Assembly: GCA_900313155.1 (NCBI GenBank)
Contig: OMQE01000024.1
Coordinates: 1-11,702, forward strand
Reading direction: 5' to 3'
Length of the DNA: 11,702 bases
DNA from: an uncultured Rhodospirillaceae bacterium
Lineage (GTDB): Bacteria; Pseudomonadota; Alphaproteobacteria; RF32; CAG-239
In this document: positions 1-6,558 of the stretch, piece by piece
Numbering within the stretch: the first letter of the stretch is position 1
Layout: each line of letters begins with the position of its first letter
The notes under the pieces: generated by a model
What the model was told of the DNA's origin: nothing
What the model saw: the letters and a program-made list of their open reading frames with translations, nothing else
The model's database searches: none
Translations under genes and position numbers: made by a program

Positions 1-1614
1 GACAATAACCGCCAGCGCCTGTTGCTTGTCCATGCACAAGACTACGATTCGCCTTTGAAGGGTAAATTCCGCATCACCGTAACAAATCCGCACGAGCATT
101 TCAGTGTTGGACAATGTGTGGAATTAGTGGCAACAATTTTTCCACCAACGCGTGTGCCGGTAATGAACGGATTTCAACTGAACAGAAAATATTTTTACGA
201 ACAAATCAGTGCGGTCGGCTTTTCAAATAGCGAAATTTTTCCAATAAAATGTGTTAATTACCGACAAGATTTTGCTTTTAGGGCTTATTTAAATGCTGTT
301 CGGCAAAATATCAGTAATGATATTGCACAAATTTTGCCACCGAATACGGCAGGTGTCGCCGGCGCTTTGTTGATTGGTGAAAAGTCGCGTATTTTGCCGC
401 AAATTACCGATAATTATCGAGGTTCGGGGTTGGCACATTTTCTTTCGGTTTCAGGCTTACATCTTGGGGCAATTGCCGGTTTGGTCTTCTTTTTGGTGCG
501 TTGGTTGTTGGCTCTTTTTCCGGCAATTGCGTTACGGATAGACAGTAAAAAACCGGCGGCGGTAGTTGCAATTTTGTTCAGTGCGGCATATTTGCTAATT
601 TCCGGCATGGCGGTGCCCGCAGAACGTGCCTTTATTATGACAACGGTTGTTTTGATTGGTGTGATATTCAATCGTCAGGCAATATCTATGCGTATGGTCA
701 GTGTGGCGGCTTTGGTGATTTTACTTTTACAACCGCAGTCGCTGATATCTATCAGTTTTCAGATGTCATTTGCGGCGGTGTATGCCTTGATTGCTTTTTA
801 TGAAAAATATGCCGGTAAAATTTATCGTTTGGCGCATCGCGGCGGCCTTATCAACAAAATTTTTTGGTATTTGATGGGGATTGTTATCGGAGATTTTGTG
901 GCCAGCTTAGCCACAATGCCGTTTGCCGTATATCATTTTCATCAGGTCGCCATATATACAAGTTTGGGGAATTTACTTGCCGGTCCGATTATCGGTTTTT
1001 GGCTGATGCCTAATGTGTTGTTGTGTTTGGCGGCACTGCCTTTCGGATTGCTTAAATATCCGTTATTAATGTTGGGACAGGGGCTGGATATATTGAATAT
1101 GATAACAACTAAAGTTTCTGCTTTGCCGGATAGTTTGATGAGCATTTCAACATTGTCTTTTTGGGGCTTTATCAGTATCATAATCGGCGGTTTTTGGCTT
1201 TGTGTTTGGTCAAAAAAGTGGCGTTTATGGGGTATATTGCCGATTATGTGCGGTGTTTTATCTATGTTTTTTGCAGAACACCCGCAGATGATAGCGGCCC
1301 CCAACGGAACAGCTTTTGCATTAAAAAATAATGATGGAAAAATGCAAATATTGAGTCCTAAAAAAGACCGTTGGTTACGAAAGATATGGTCTGAAAATTT
1401 TCAGCTTGATGAAGATTATGATAAGAGTTGTTTGGAACAGGAATTTTGTGCTTATCAAAATGTAAAATTTAATAAAAACGGCGAAGTATGGCTAAATAAT
1501 AAGAAGTTGGATATGTGTGCCGGCGGATATTTTTATGGTGGAGAAAGTATGCATTTTGTGCCGCTGTGGAATTGCTCTGAGCGACGGGTATGGACAATAA
1601 ATAATGCACAATAA
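1..1614 (+). CDS. comEC: ComEC/Rec2-family DNA-uptake channel, 5'-truncated by the window edge
   Basis: Inner-membrane protein that forms the channel moving single-stranded DNA into the cytoplasm during transformation. The frame is open from base 1 and the nearest start-like codon (TTG at 22) lies inside a conserved region, so the true start is left of the window and 537 codons are visible. The first ~90 residues look like the end of the N-terminal soluble DUF4131 region (NRKYFYEQISAVGF). The polytopic Competence domain follows, with the family hallmark HFLSVSGLHLG at about residues 146-156 and many hydrophobic segments up to about residue 420. A short soluble tail of about 100 residues follows. 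There is no C-terminal metallo-beta-lactamase domain, as in many alphaproteobacterial ComEC proteins, whereas the Bacillus form has one. The stop is TAA at 1612-1614, with no convincing terminator before the tRNA. Presence of the gene does not by itself prove competence. Confidence 0.9.
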   Translation, partial: DNNRQRLLLVHAQDYDSPLKGKFRITVTNPHEHFSVGQCVELVATIFPPTRVPVMNGFQLNRKYFYEQISAVGFSNSEIFPIKCVNYRQDFAFRAYLNAVRQNISNDIAQILPPNTAGVAGALLIGEKSRILPQITDNYRGSGLAHFLSVSGLHLGAIAGLVFFLVRWLLALFPAIALRIDSKKPAAVVAILFSAAYLLISGMAVPAERAFIMTTVVLIGVIFNRQAISMRMVSVAALVILLLQPQSLISISFQMSFAAVYALIAFYEKYAGKIYRLAHRGGLINKIFWYLMGIVIGDFVASLATMPFAVYHFHQVAIYTSLGNLLAGPIIGFWLMPNVLLCLAALPFGLLKYPLLMLGQGLDILNMITTKVSALPDSLMSISTLSFWGFISIIIGGFWLCVWSKKWRLWGILPIMCGVLSMFFAEHPQMIAAPNGTAFALKNNDGKMQILSPKKDRWLRKIWSENFQLDEDYDKSCLEQEFCAYQNVKFNKNGEVWLNNKKLDMCAGGYFYGGESMHFVPLWNCSERRVWTINNAQ

Positions 1615-1625
1615 GCAAAAAATGC

Positions 1626-1654
1626 TTGCGTTAATATTATTTTTAAGTTAAAAG
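1626..1654 (+). promoter_or_regulatory. possible promoter of tRNA-Gly
   Basis: TTGCGT (1626-1631), a 17-base spacer and TAAAAG (1649-1654) would start transcription about 24 bases before the tRNA. The -35 hexamer equals that of the promoter before the iminopeptidase gene, but the -10 is only 4/6. Read-through from comEC is an alternative. Confidence 0.3.
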
Positions 1655-1684
1655 TTTTTTGTAAAGACTTGAGAAGCAATATAT

Positions 1685-1758
1685 GCGAGTGTAATTCAAT
1701 GGTAGAATAGAAGCTTCCCAAGCTTATAACGGGGGTTCGATTCCCCTCACTCGCTCCA
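1685..1758 (+). tRNA. tRNA-Gly, anticodon CCC, CCA encoded
   Basis: Full cloverleaf of 74 bases including CCA. The acceptor stem GCGAGTG (1685-1691) pairs perfectly with CACTCGC (1748-1754). The discriminator is U1755, as expected for bacterial tRNA-Gly, and CCA is at 1756-1758. The D stem is ATTC/GAAT with GG in the D loop. The anticodon loop TTCCCAA (1715-1721) carries CCC at 1717-1719 and reads GGG. The T arm is GGGGG-TTCGATT-CCCCT. It closely resembles E. coli tRNA-Gly(CCC). One oddity is that position 27:43 (G1710, A1726) is a G-A mismatch at the base of the anticodon stem, flanked by good pairs. It is followed at once by a terminator. Confidence 0.95.
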
Positions 1759-1766
1759 AACAAAAG

Positions 1767-1789
1767 AAGACCGCTTTGCGGTCTTTTTT
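1767..1789 (+). terminator. intrinsic terminator of tRNA-Gly
   Basis: A perfect 8-bp stem AAGACCGC / GCGGTCTT with loop TTT, running into a tract of six T, nine bases after the tRNA CCA. This is a classic Rho-independent terminator on the plus strand. Confidence 0.9.
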
Positions 1790-1798
1790 GTTCATCAG

Positions 1799-1935
1799 GC
1801 GAGTGTTTCTTAATGAGCAAACAAGGGGAACCGCTGTTTGTCGAATTTAGAAACCGAGTGTCCGCAGCGTAGTTGTTGAGCAATTTATTGCGAAACATAC
1901 GAAGCAAGAAGATTCCCCTCTACTTTCTCCAACAT
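1799..1935 (+). ncRNA. tRNA-framed structured element (candidate small RNA or tRNA-derived repeat)
   Basis: An unrecognised block lying between two terminators. It opens with the same eight bases as the tRNA (GCGAGTGT at 1799-1806) and closes with a tRNA-like tail ending in CCA at 1929-1931. The two ends could form an acceptor-like stem: 1799-1805 with 1921-1927 gives four Watson-Crick pairs, two G-U pairs and one mismatch. Internally, 1805-1813 pairs with 1846-1854 (one mismatch), CAAACA (1818-1823) pairs with TGTTTG (1835-1840), GCAA pairs with TTGC around 1880-1891, and AGGGGAA (1824-1830) is fully complementary to TTCCCCT (1913-1919). Some of these helices exclude one another. No normal T arm or anticodon arm is present, so it is not a working tRNA. 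It could be a small RNA, a decayed tRNA, or a repeat that targets tRNA ends. Expression is not shown by sequence. Confidence 0.35.
1911..1935 (+). repeat. imperfect direct copy of the tRNA-Gly 3' end (attachment-site-like)
   Basis: GATTCCCCTC (1911-1920) repeats the tRNA T-loop/T-stem bases 1739-1748 exactly, and CTCCAA (1927-1932) repeats 1754-1759. The bases between differ. Copies of tRNA 3' ends are what tRNA-targeting integrases leave at the far edge of an insertion. Here the copies are only 172 bases apart and no integrase is present, so at most this is a scar. Confidence 0.5.
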
Positions 1936-1959
1936 AAGCCCCGAGAGGGGCTTTTTTTT
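1936..1959 (+). terminator. intrinsic terminator after the tRNA-framed element
   Basis: A perfect 7-bp stem AAGCCCC / GGGGCTT with loop GAGA, followed by eight T on the plus strand only. The opposite strand has no T tract, so it is not the terminator of the convergent sdaA gene. Its presence implies a plus-strand transcript across 1790-1935. Confidence 0.85.
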
Positions 1960-2073
1960 GTTGGTGAGAGAGGGGAAGAGAAGCCACGTTCTTCCTCCAA
2001 AAAGAAATACATCCGACAATGCCAGAGGTATTGTTTCGTGTTTTAGAAAAACAGTATATTTCAGGTCGTTAAA

Positions 2074-3459
2074 TCAGCAACTTAAAGCGTTTTTGGCGAT
2101 TCCTGCCAATGAAGTTTCTTTATATTCCTTATTCAAACTTAATCCTGTTTCATACATGGTTTTGATAATGCTGTCCAAGCTGACAATGTGTGTGCCACTG
2201 CCTTGCAAAGCCAAGCGCGCCGCGTTAATTGCCTTAATGGCGCCCATAGCGTTACGCTCAATGCACGGAACTTGCACCAAACCGTTAATCGGATCGCAAG
2301 TCAGACCTAGATTATGTTCCATAGCAATTTCTGCCGCATTTTCAATTTGCTTATTGTTGCCACCCAATGCTGCAACCAAACCGCCCGCTGCCATTGAACA
2401 GGCAACCCCGATTTCTCCCTGACAACCAACCTCCGCACCGGAAATAGAGGCATTTGTTCGGTAAAGACTGCATATTGCAGAAGCCGTGGCCAAAAAATTG
2501 ATGACGGCATTTTGTCGGTCTGTTTCATGCGTAAAATTACCATAACGCTCCATATATCGCATCACTGCCGGAATGACCCCCGCCGAACCCATGGTCGGGG
2601 CTGTCACCATTCTGCCGCCGCCGGCATTTTCTTCCGCTACCGCAAATGCCCAAATGTTAATCCAGTCAATTGCCGTAAGCGAATCTGTCGTATTATTGTC
2701 AAACTTATTTTTTAGGCGTTCATACATTTCTTTGGCGTGTCGTTTAACTTTTAAACCGCCGGGAAGATATCCGTCTTTGCTCAAGCCAATATCAATGCTT
2801 TGTTGCATCATTTGATGCAGTTTCAGAATATTTTTTGAAACGGAAAAATCATGCGGTTGAATAGCCTTTTCGTTTTGCAACACCAGTTCGGCAATACTCA
2901 TTTTGTTTTGAGCGCACAAACGCATCAGTTCGGCACAAGTTTCAAATTGATATGGCACCTCATATGGTTTGCGGTCTATACGTTGGCTAATTTCATCTTG
3001 TCGGGCAATTGTGCCGCCGCCAACTGAAAAATAAGTTTCTTCCAATAATACATTATTTTGTTTATCTAATGCTTTGAAAGTCATACCGTTTGTGTGTTCT
3101 TTCAAGACCGTATTTTTAGCCAATTCAATATCTTGTTCCAAAGAAAAATTGATTTCATGCTCATTATCTACAACCAGTTTATGTTTTGTTTTAATGTCTG
3201 CCAAATAATCAAATGACGGATTCATTTCTGCCACATTTAAGCCCATAAAGCCATAAGCAACGGCATTAAGTGTTCCGTGTCCGATACCGGTGAGCGCCAA
3301 AGAGCCATATAGTGTGGTATGCAGGCGATTAACCTTGCCCAGCAAATTTTGTTCGCGTAAATTGCGAATAAAGCGCTCAGCCGCTTTCATTGGTCCAACG
3401 GTGTGTGAACTGGACGGTCCGATGCCAATGGAAAAAATTTCAAACAAACTATAATACAT
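2074..3459 (-). CDS. sdaA: L-serine ammonia-lyase, single-chain [4Fe-4S] type
   Basis: Cytoplasmic enzyme that deaminates L-serine to pyruvate and ammonia using an oxygen-sensitive [4Fe-4S] cluster. At 461 residues it is the normal length for the fused form. The N-terminal SDH beta domain (about 1-155) opens with SLFEIFSIGIGPSSSHTVGP, and the SDH alpha domain (about 185-455) contains AEENAGGGRMVTAPTMGSAGV. The cluster cysteines are Cys346 (GCQGEIG), Cys388 (TCDPI) and Cys399 (VPC). Their spacing and the C-terminal Cys461 match the pattern known for the Legionella enzyme (343/385/396/458), where the tail cysteine caps the cluster. The start ATG has a strong GAGGAAGAAAG ribosome binding site. 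It overlaps the stop of the upstream iminopeptidase gene by one base (TAATG), so the two are probably co-translated. No clear terminator follows it. Confidence 0.96.
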   Translation of the reverse strand: MYYSLFEIFSIGIGPSSSHTVGPMKAAERFIRNLREQNLLGKVNRLHTTLYGSLALTGIGHGTLNAVAYGFMGLNVAEMNPSFDYLADIKTKHKLVVDNEHEINFSLEQDIELAKNTVLKEHTNGMTFKALDKQNNVLLEETYFSVGGGTIARQDEISQRIDRKPYEVPYQFETCAELMRLCAQNKMSIAELVLQNEKAIQPHDFSVSKNILKLHQMMQQSIDIGLSKDGYLPGGLKVKRHAKEMYERLKNKFDNNTTDSLTAIDWINIWAFAVAEENAGGGRMVTAPTMGSAGVIPAVMRYMERYGNFTHETDRQNAVINFLATASAICSLYRTNASISGAEVGCQGEIGVACSMAAGGLVAALGGNNKQIENAAEIAMEHNLGLTCDPINGLVQVPCIERNAMGAIKAINAARLALQGSGTHIVSLDSIIKTMYETGLSLNKEYKETSLAGIAKNALSC

Positions 3460-4388
3460 TATCTTTCTTCCTCTTTTTCAATTTCTTTTTGGCAGATTTT
3501 GAGCAATTTTTTGGTAGAATGCCCAAATCCGGCGGCAATAATTAGCCTAGATTTAGGCAAAGCCAAATGCAAATCCCACGCTTGTTTGAGCGGACAACAA
3601 AAGTCTAGTCGATTATGCACAATCAATGTCGGAATATGCTTAATTTTTTCGGCATTGACAATAATTTGATTGTCTTGGATATAATATTTATTCTCATCAT
3701 AGCGAAAAGCAATGCGTTGCGAAGTCAGTTCTTGCTCATCTATCTCAATCGGCGTTGTAAATTTTGGGTCTAATTTACCCAGCATAAATTCATAGTTACC
3801 CAAATAAGTCATGGCTTGTAAAATTTCAGAATTATTATGAGAAAACATCATTTTATGATAGGTATCATAAACATCTCGTCCTTTAATTTGCAGACGCATT
3901 TGGTGCCACAAATCGGGGTAAAAGCGCTCGCTTTCGCACTGAACCCAAGCGGTGTCATACGCACGCGCCAAAAAAACTGAAGAAACAACAATTTTTTGCA
4001 CCAACTCCGGATATTTTTCGGCAAACAAAAGCGCCAAAGTTGAACCCCAGGAAACACCATGAATAATGATTTTTTCTTTAATATTCAATGTTTCCAAAAT
4101 ATGTTTGGCATCTTCGAGCAAAAAATCTGTTGTATTGTTGCGCCAAATATCTTCAGCAGTTGAACAACCACATCCGCGTTGGTCAAACTGAATAAAACGG
4201 TATTTATGCTTGTTGAAAAGTTTGGCATATTTGGGACGCGATGAACCACCCGGTCCGCCATGAAACGACAAAACAGGTACGCCTTTCGGATTACCGTATT
4301 GACGATAACAAACCCGATGTCTGTCTTCTGTTTGCAAAAAATTTTCGGCATACGGTTTAGGCTCAAATTTAAATAAATTCCAAAACAT
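3459..4388 (-). CDS. pip: proline iminopeptidase (prolyl aminopeptidase), family S33
   Basis: Cytoplasmic serine peptidase that removes N-terminal proline from peptides. The 309-residue alpha/beta hydrolase is the usual size. Visible motifs are HGGPGG (43-48, oxyanion region), DQRGCGCS (69-76), the nucleophile elbow GVSWGS with Ser113, the acid in NRLDFCCP (Asp262) and the catalytic histidine in GFGHS (His290). The usual GRYD motif reads NRLD here. The start ATG at 4388 has GGAGAAGGAG upstream and a promoter at 4409-4437. It is the first gene of a two-gene operon with sdaA. Proline peptide turnover next to serine deamination suggests amino-acid catabolism (inference). Confidence 0.93.
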   Translation of the reverse strand: MFWNLFKFEPKPYAENFLQTEDRHRVCYRQYGNPKGVPVLSFHGGPGGSSRPKYAKLFNKHKYRFIQFDQRGCGCSTAEDIWRNNTTDFLLEDAKHILETLNIKEKIIIHGVSWGSTLALLFAEKYPELVQKIVVSSVFLARAYDTAWVQCESERFYPDLWHQMRLQIKGRDVYDTYHKMMFSHNNSEILQAMTYLGNYEFMLGKLDPKFTTPIEIDEQELTSQRIAFRYDENKYYIQDNQIIVNAEKIKHIPTLIVHNRLDFCCPLKQAWDLHLALPKSRLIIAAGFGHSTKKLLKICQKEIEKEEER

Positions 4389-4408
4389 ATTAAGCTCCTT
4401 CTCCCCGT

Positions 4409-4437
4409 AATATAAGCAGATTTATCAATAAACGCAA
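4409..4437 (-). promoter_or_regulatory. sigma70-type promoter of pip-sdaA
   Basis: On the minus strand, TTGCGT (4437-4432), a 17-base spacer and TATATT (4414-4409). Start of transcription is expected about 7 bases on, just before the GGAGAAGGAG ribosome binding site. Confidence 0.65.
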
Positions 4438-4473
4438 CGCCTTCGCCTTATTCATTAACAGCTAAAATAGCGC

Positions 4474-4502
4474 TTGCAATAAAGCAAAAAAACAGATATA
4501 TT
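4474..4502 (+). promoter_or_regulatory. sigma70-type promoter of the MORN-repeat gene, probably giving a leaderless mRNA
   Basis: TTGCAA (4474-4479), a 17-base spacer and TATATT (4497-4502). The expected start site, about 7 bases after the -10, falls on the ATG at 4509. The six bases between the -10 and the ATG hold no Shine-Dalgarno sequence. Confidence 0.65.
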
Positions 4503-4508
4503 ATCGGC

Positions 4509-5135
4509 ATGAAAAAATGGGGTTTATATATTGCATTATTGACTATGTTGGTTGCTTTGCCGGCAGGTGCACAAATCAAAATGAAACCGCGTTATGAAGG
4601 TAAAACGGTAAATATTTTTGTGCCGCATTATAAAGCACAACCGCAAAGGAATAAAATTTATACGCCGGATCGATACAGCTGTTCAATGCGGCGAAAGTTG
4701 AAATATTGTATTGACCGCAAGGGGAGGGCGCTAAACGGGCAAATTGTGCTCACCAACGGACAAACAGTGACCTATGCCTCATATATCAACGGTTATCAAA
4801 ACGGCGAAACGTCGGTATATTCCACCGACGGAACATTGGTTGAACGAGCAATGTTTAAAAAAGGTGTTCTCGATGGTGAAGCTGTGGAATATTATATCAA
4901 CGGCAATATATGGCTGATTAAGCATTATGATGACGGTGCTCTGAACGGCAGAGTGGAAGAATATGACATCAATGGTGCATTGGTCGGGCAAATGACCTAT
5001 AAAAAAGGTTGGCTGAAAGACGGCTATTGTCGCAATGAGAAAAGCGGAAAAACCATGCATGAACGCTATCAAGACGGCAAATTTAATCAAATTATTCCAT
5101 GTGGCGCCGATTCCACCAGTGATGAATTGATGTAG
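4509..5135 (+). CDS. secreted MORN-repeat protein
   Basis: Exported protein of unknown function, 208 residues. Residues 1-21 form a signal peptide (MKKW, hydrophobic core, cleavage after PAGA before Gln22) with no lipobox cysteine, so the product is probably periplasmic. After a 70-residue region with Cys58 and Cys67, residues 92-186 contain four tandem repeats of 23-24 residues of the MORN_2 type, with the pattern Y-x-N/D-G-x-x-x-G-x-x-x-x-Y-x-x-x-G. They begin YINGYQNGE, FKKGVLDGE, YDDGALNGR and YKKGWLKDG, with a partial fifth from 187. Such repeats fold as stacked beta hairpins and occur in proteins at envelopes and in effector-like proteins. The start is fixed by the signal peptide, with no ribosome binding site ahead of it. 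It is transcribed divergently from pip. Confidence 0.85.
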   Translation: MKKWGLYIALLTMLVALPAGAQIKMKPRYEGKTVNIFVPHYKAQPQRNKIYTPDRYSCSMRRKLKYCIDRKGRALNGQIVLTNGQTVTYASYINGYQNGETSVYSTDGTLVERAMFKKGVLDGEAVEYYINGNIWLIKHYDDGALNGRVEEYDINGALVGQMTYKKGWLKDGYCRNEKSGKTMHERYQDGKFNQIIPCGADSTSDELM

Positions 5136-5173
5136 AGTATGTGGTAGCAATTATTCTCATTTTTTTACCTGTT

Positions 5174-5211
5174 AAAAATAAGTTAGCCAAGTAATGTCTA
5201 CTTGGCTAACT
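5174..5211 (-). terminator. terminator after the rubredoxin remnant, possibly bidirectional
   Basis: A perfect 13-bp inverted repeat (5181-5193 with 5199-5211, loop of five bases) begins six bases after the minus-strand stop codon at 5218. On the minus strand it is followed by TATTTTT, a modest U tract. The convergent MORN-repeat gene could use the same hairpin in the other direction. Confidence 0.75.
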
Positions 5212-5217
5212 AGGTAA

Positions 5218-5864
5218 TTATGCGGCATTGAATTTATTTGTCGGTTGTTTACATCGCGGACATTTCCAATCTTCCGGCAAATCTTCAAAGGCAACTCCGT
5301 CGTGCTCTGCCGGATCGTAAATATACCCACAAACCGAACAAACATATTTTCCGCTTTTGGTTTTGAAGGTAATATTTCCTATCGGCAACGTCTTTGGCGG
5401 ATTATTTAAGTCAACAATACGTTTTTCTTCCAAATTTTCATATCCCAACGGCGTGTGTGTCCCCATATAAACTGTTGGATGATTTTGCACAAATTCACGC
5501 ACACGATTAAGTGTTTCGCGTGCCGCCGGCAAATCTTCGTACACAACAGAAAGTTTATTTTCATAAAGCGCTTCGTCGGTATAAGTCACATCACCGTGCA
5601 TCATATAAAATAAACCATCATTTTCGGCAATAATACTATTGCCTTTTGTATGACCTTTAGCTTTGAGATAATACACTCCGTCGACAATTTTTTGACTTTC
5701 CGGAAAATTATAATACGCACCGTCCGTAAATTTTACCGGCACGATGTTTGGTAAGTTTTTCAGCTCATCAGTATCACATTCCTCCTCGTTGACATAAATC
5801 AAAGCATTCGGAAAGCTTTTCAGTTCGCCGGTGTGGTCGCTATGTTTATAGCTTTAATTTCCAT
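5218..5864 (-). pseudogene. decayed metallo-beta-lactamase-fold hydrolase fused to rubredoxin
   Basis: The open frame shows the C-terminal two thirds of an MBL-fold domain followed by a rubredoxin domain. Counted from the TTG at 5802, these are GHTKGN (His51), HGDVTY (Asp71) and GTHTPLG (His116), then CSVCGYIYDP (Cys155, Cys158) and CPRCK (Cys181, Cys184). The frame extends upstream to 5853 through YKHSDHTGELKSFPNA, the HxHxDH metal motif with its first His read as Tyr, and then hits an in-frame TAA at 5854-5856. No ATG lies in that frame. An ATG at 5862-5864 encodes MEIKAIN, a plausible original N-terminus, but in another frame. This fits a deletion of roughly 65-80 codons just after the start, joined out of frame. 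A shortened product from an internal start cannot be excluded but would lack much of the metal site. It sits downstream of the flavodoxin-fold gene in one transcription unit. Confidence 0.75.
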
Positions 5865-5889
5865 TTTTTAGTTCTTTATCAATTATTCG

Positions 5890-6558
5890 TTATTTTTTCA
5901 TCATTGCCAAGCGTTGACCGAGTTCATAAGCTTTTTGCATATCTTTTGGAAATTGCTCATCGCGAACTTTAGCTTTATGGTCGGCATCAAAATAGTCGCA
6001 ATCATACTTTGAATAATCGGTATATTGGAACGTATCAAAAGCATAAAGCGCTTCCGAATAGCCAAACACATGGCGCAAACTTTCCACATTTTCATCTAAA
6101 ATGATGTGATAATTGCTGGCATTAAACCAACTTTCTGTTGCATTCATGGTCATAATCATTGCCGTTGGTAAGGTATGATCTAAAACACGCTTCATTCCAC
6201 CGTTTATTTCGTCTTTCATATATGTATGTGCCGGAAACATAAAACGTTCCATAAAGGCACGGCACATACCGCTCGGATATGAGTGATAAACCGGCGAGCC
6301 GATAATCACGGCATCGGCATGCAAACACTTTTCCAAAACAGGACGCAAATCATCTTTATAGAAGCATAAACCGTTGGTATTATTCCCCTTGCGCTTGCAT
6401 ATAAGACAACTGATACAGCCTTTATAATTAAGGTCATATAAATTAACAACTTCAACTTCGGCACCTGTTTCCAAAGCCCCGCGCGCCGCCTCGTTCAGCA
6501 GTTTGGCTGTGTTGAAATTTTTACGCGGACTACCGTTAATTATCATCACTTTTGTCAT
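5890..6558 (-). CDS. flavodoxin-fold NAD(P)H-dependent oxidoreductase with cysteine motif
   Basis: Cytoplasmic FMN-binding redox protein of the flavodoxin_2 / NADPH-dependent FMN reductase superfamily, 222 residues. The N-terminal strand and phosphate loop read KVMIINGSPRKNFNTAKLL (residues 3-21), and a second flavin loop is GSPVYHSYPSG (87-97). Four cysteines at 48, 51, 54 and 65 (C-x2-C-x2-C-x10-C) recall iron-sulfur flavoproteins, although the last gap is longer than the compact Isf motif, so a cluster is possible but not proven. Its ATG follows the TAA of the DXS-like gene with no gap (TAAATG), with GGAG inside the upstream gene, so translation is probably coupled. Electron transfer to or from the rubredoxin once encoded downstream is an inference. 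The physiological substrate is unknown. Confidence 0.85.
   Translation of the reverse strand: MTKVMIINGSPRKNFNTAKLLNEAARGALETGAEVEVVNLYDLNYKGCISCLICKRKGNNTNGLCFYKDDLRPVLEKCLHADAVIIGSPVYHSYPSGMCRAFMERFMFPAHTYMKDEINGGMKRVLDHTLPTAMIMTMNATESWFNASNYHIILDENVESLRHVFGYSEALYAFDTFQYTDYSKYDCDYFDADHKAKVRDEQFPKDMQKAYELGQRLAMMKK

Noticed and set aside
1533..1907. Minus-strand 124-codon frame containing EGNRTPVISLGSFYSTIELH
   Set aside because: It is the antisense translation of tRNA-Gly, a familiar source of spurious database proteins, and it also crosses a terminator and the end of comEC.
1799..1935. tmRNA (ssrA)
   Set aside because: Too short, with no TTCGA-type T arm and no tag peptide frame ending in LAA; the frame GCA AAC AAG reads on without the expected ending.
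2017..2033. Seven-pair hairpin with a three-base loop (one G-U pair) followed by a short T-rich run
   Set aside because: The tract is weak and on the plus strand only; it does not serve as a terminator for sdaA, which runs the other way.
1958..2422. Plus-strand frame of 154 codons starting at a TTG
   Set aside because: It starts at the T tract of a terminator and runs antisense through the well-conserved 3' end of sdaA.
5218..5802. Taking the TTG at 5802 as the start of an intact 194-residue rubredoxin protein
   Set aside because: No ribosome binding site precedes it, conserved MBL residues lie upstream in frame, and the frame is then cut by a stop codon; a truncated gene explains this better.
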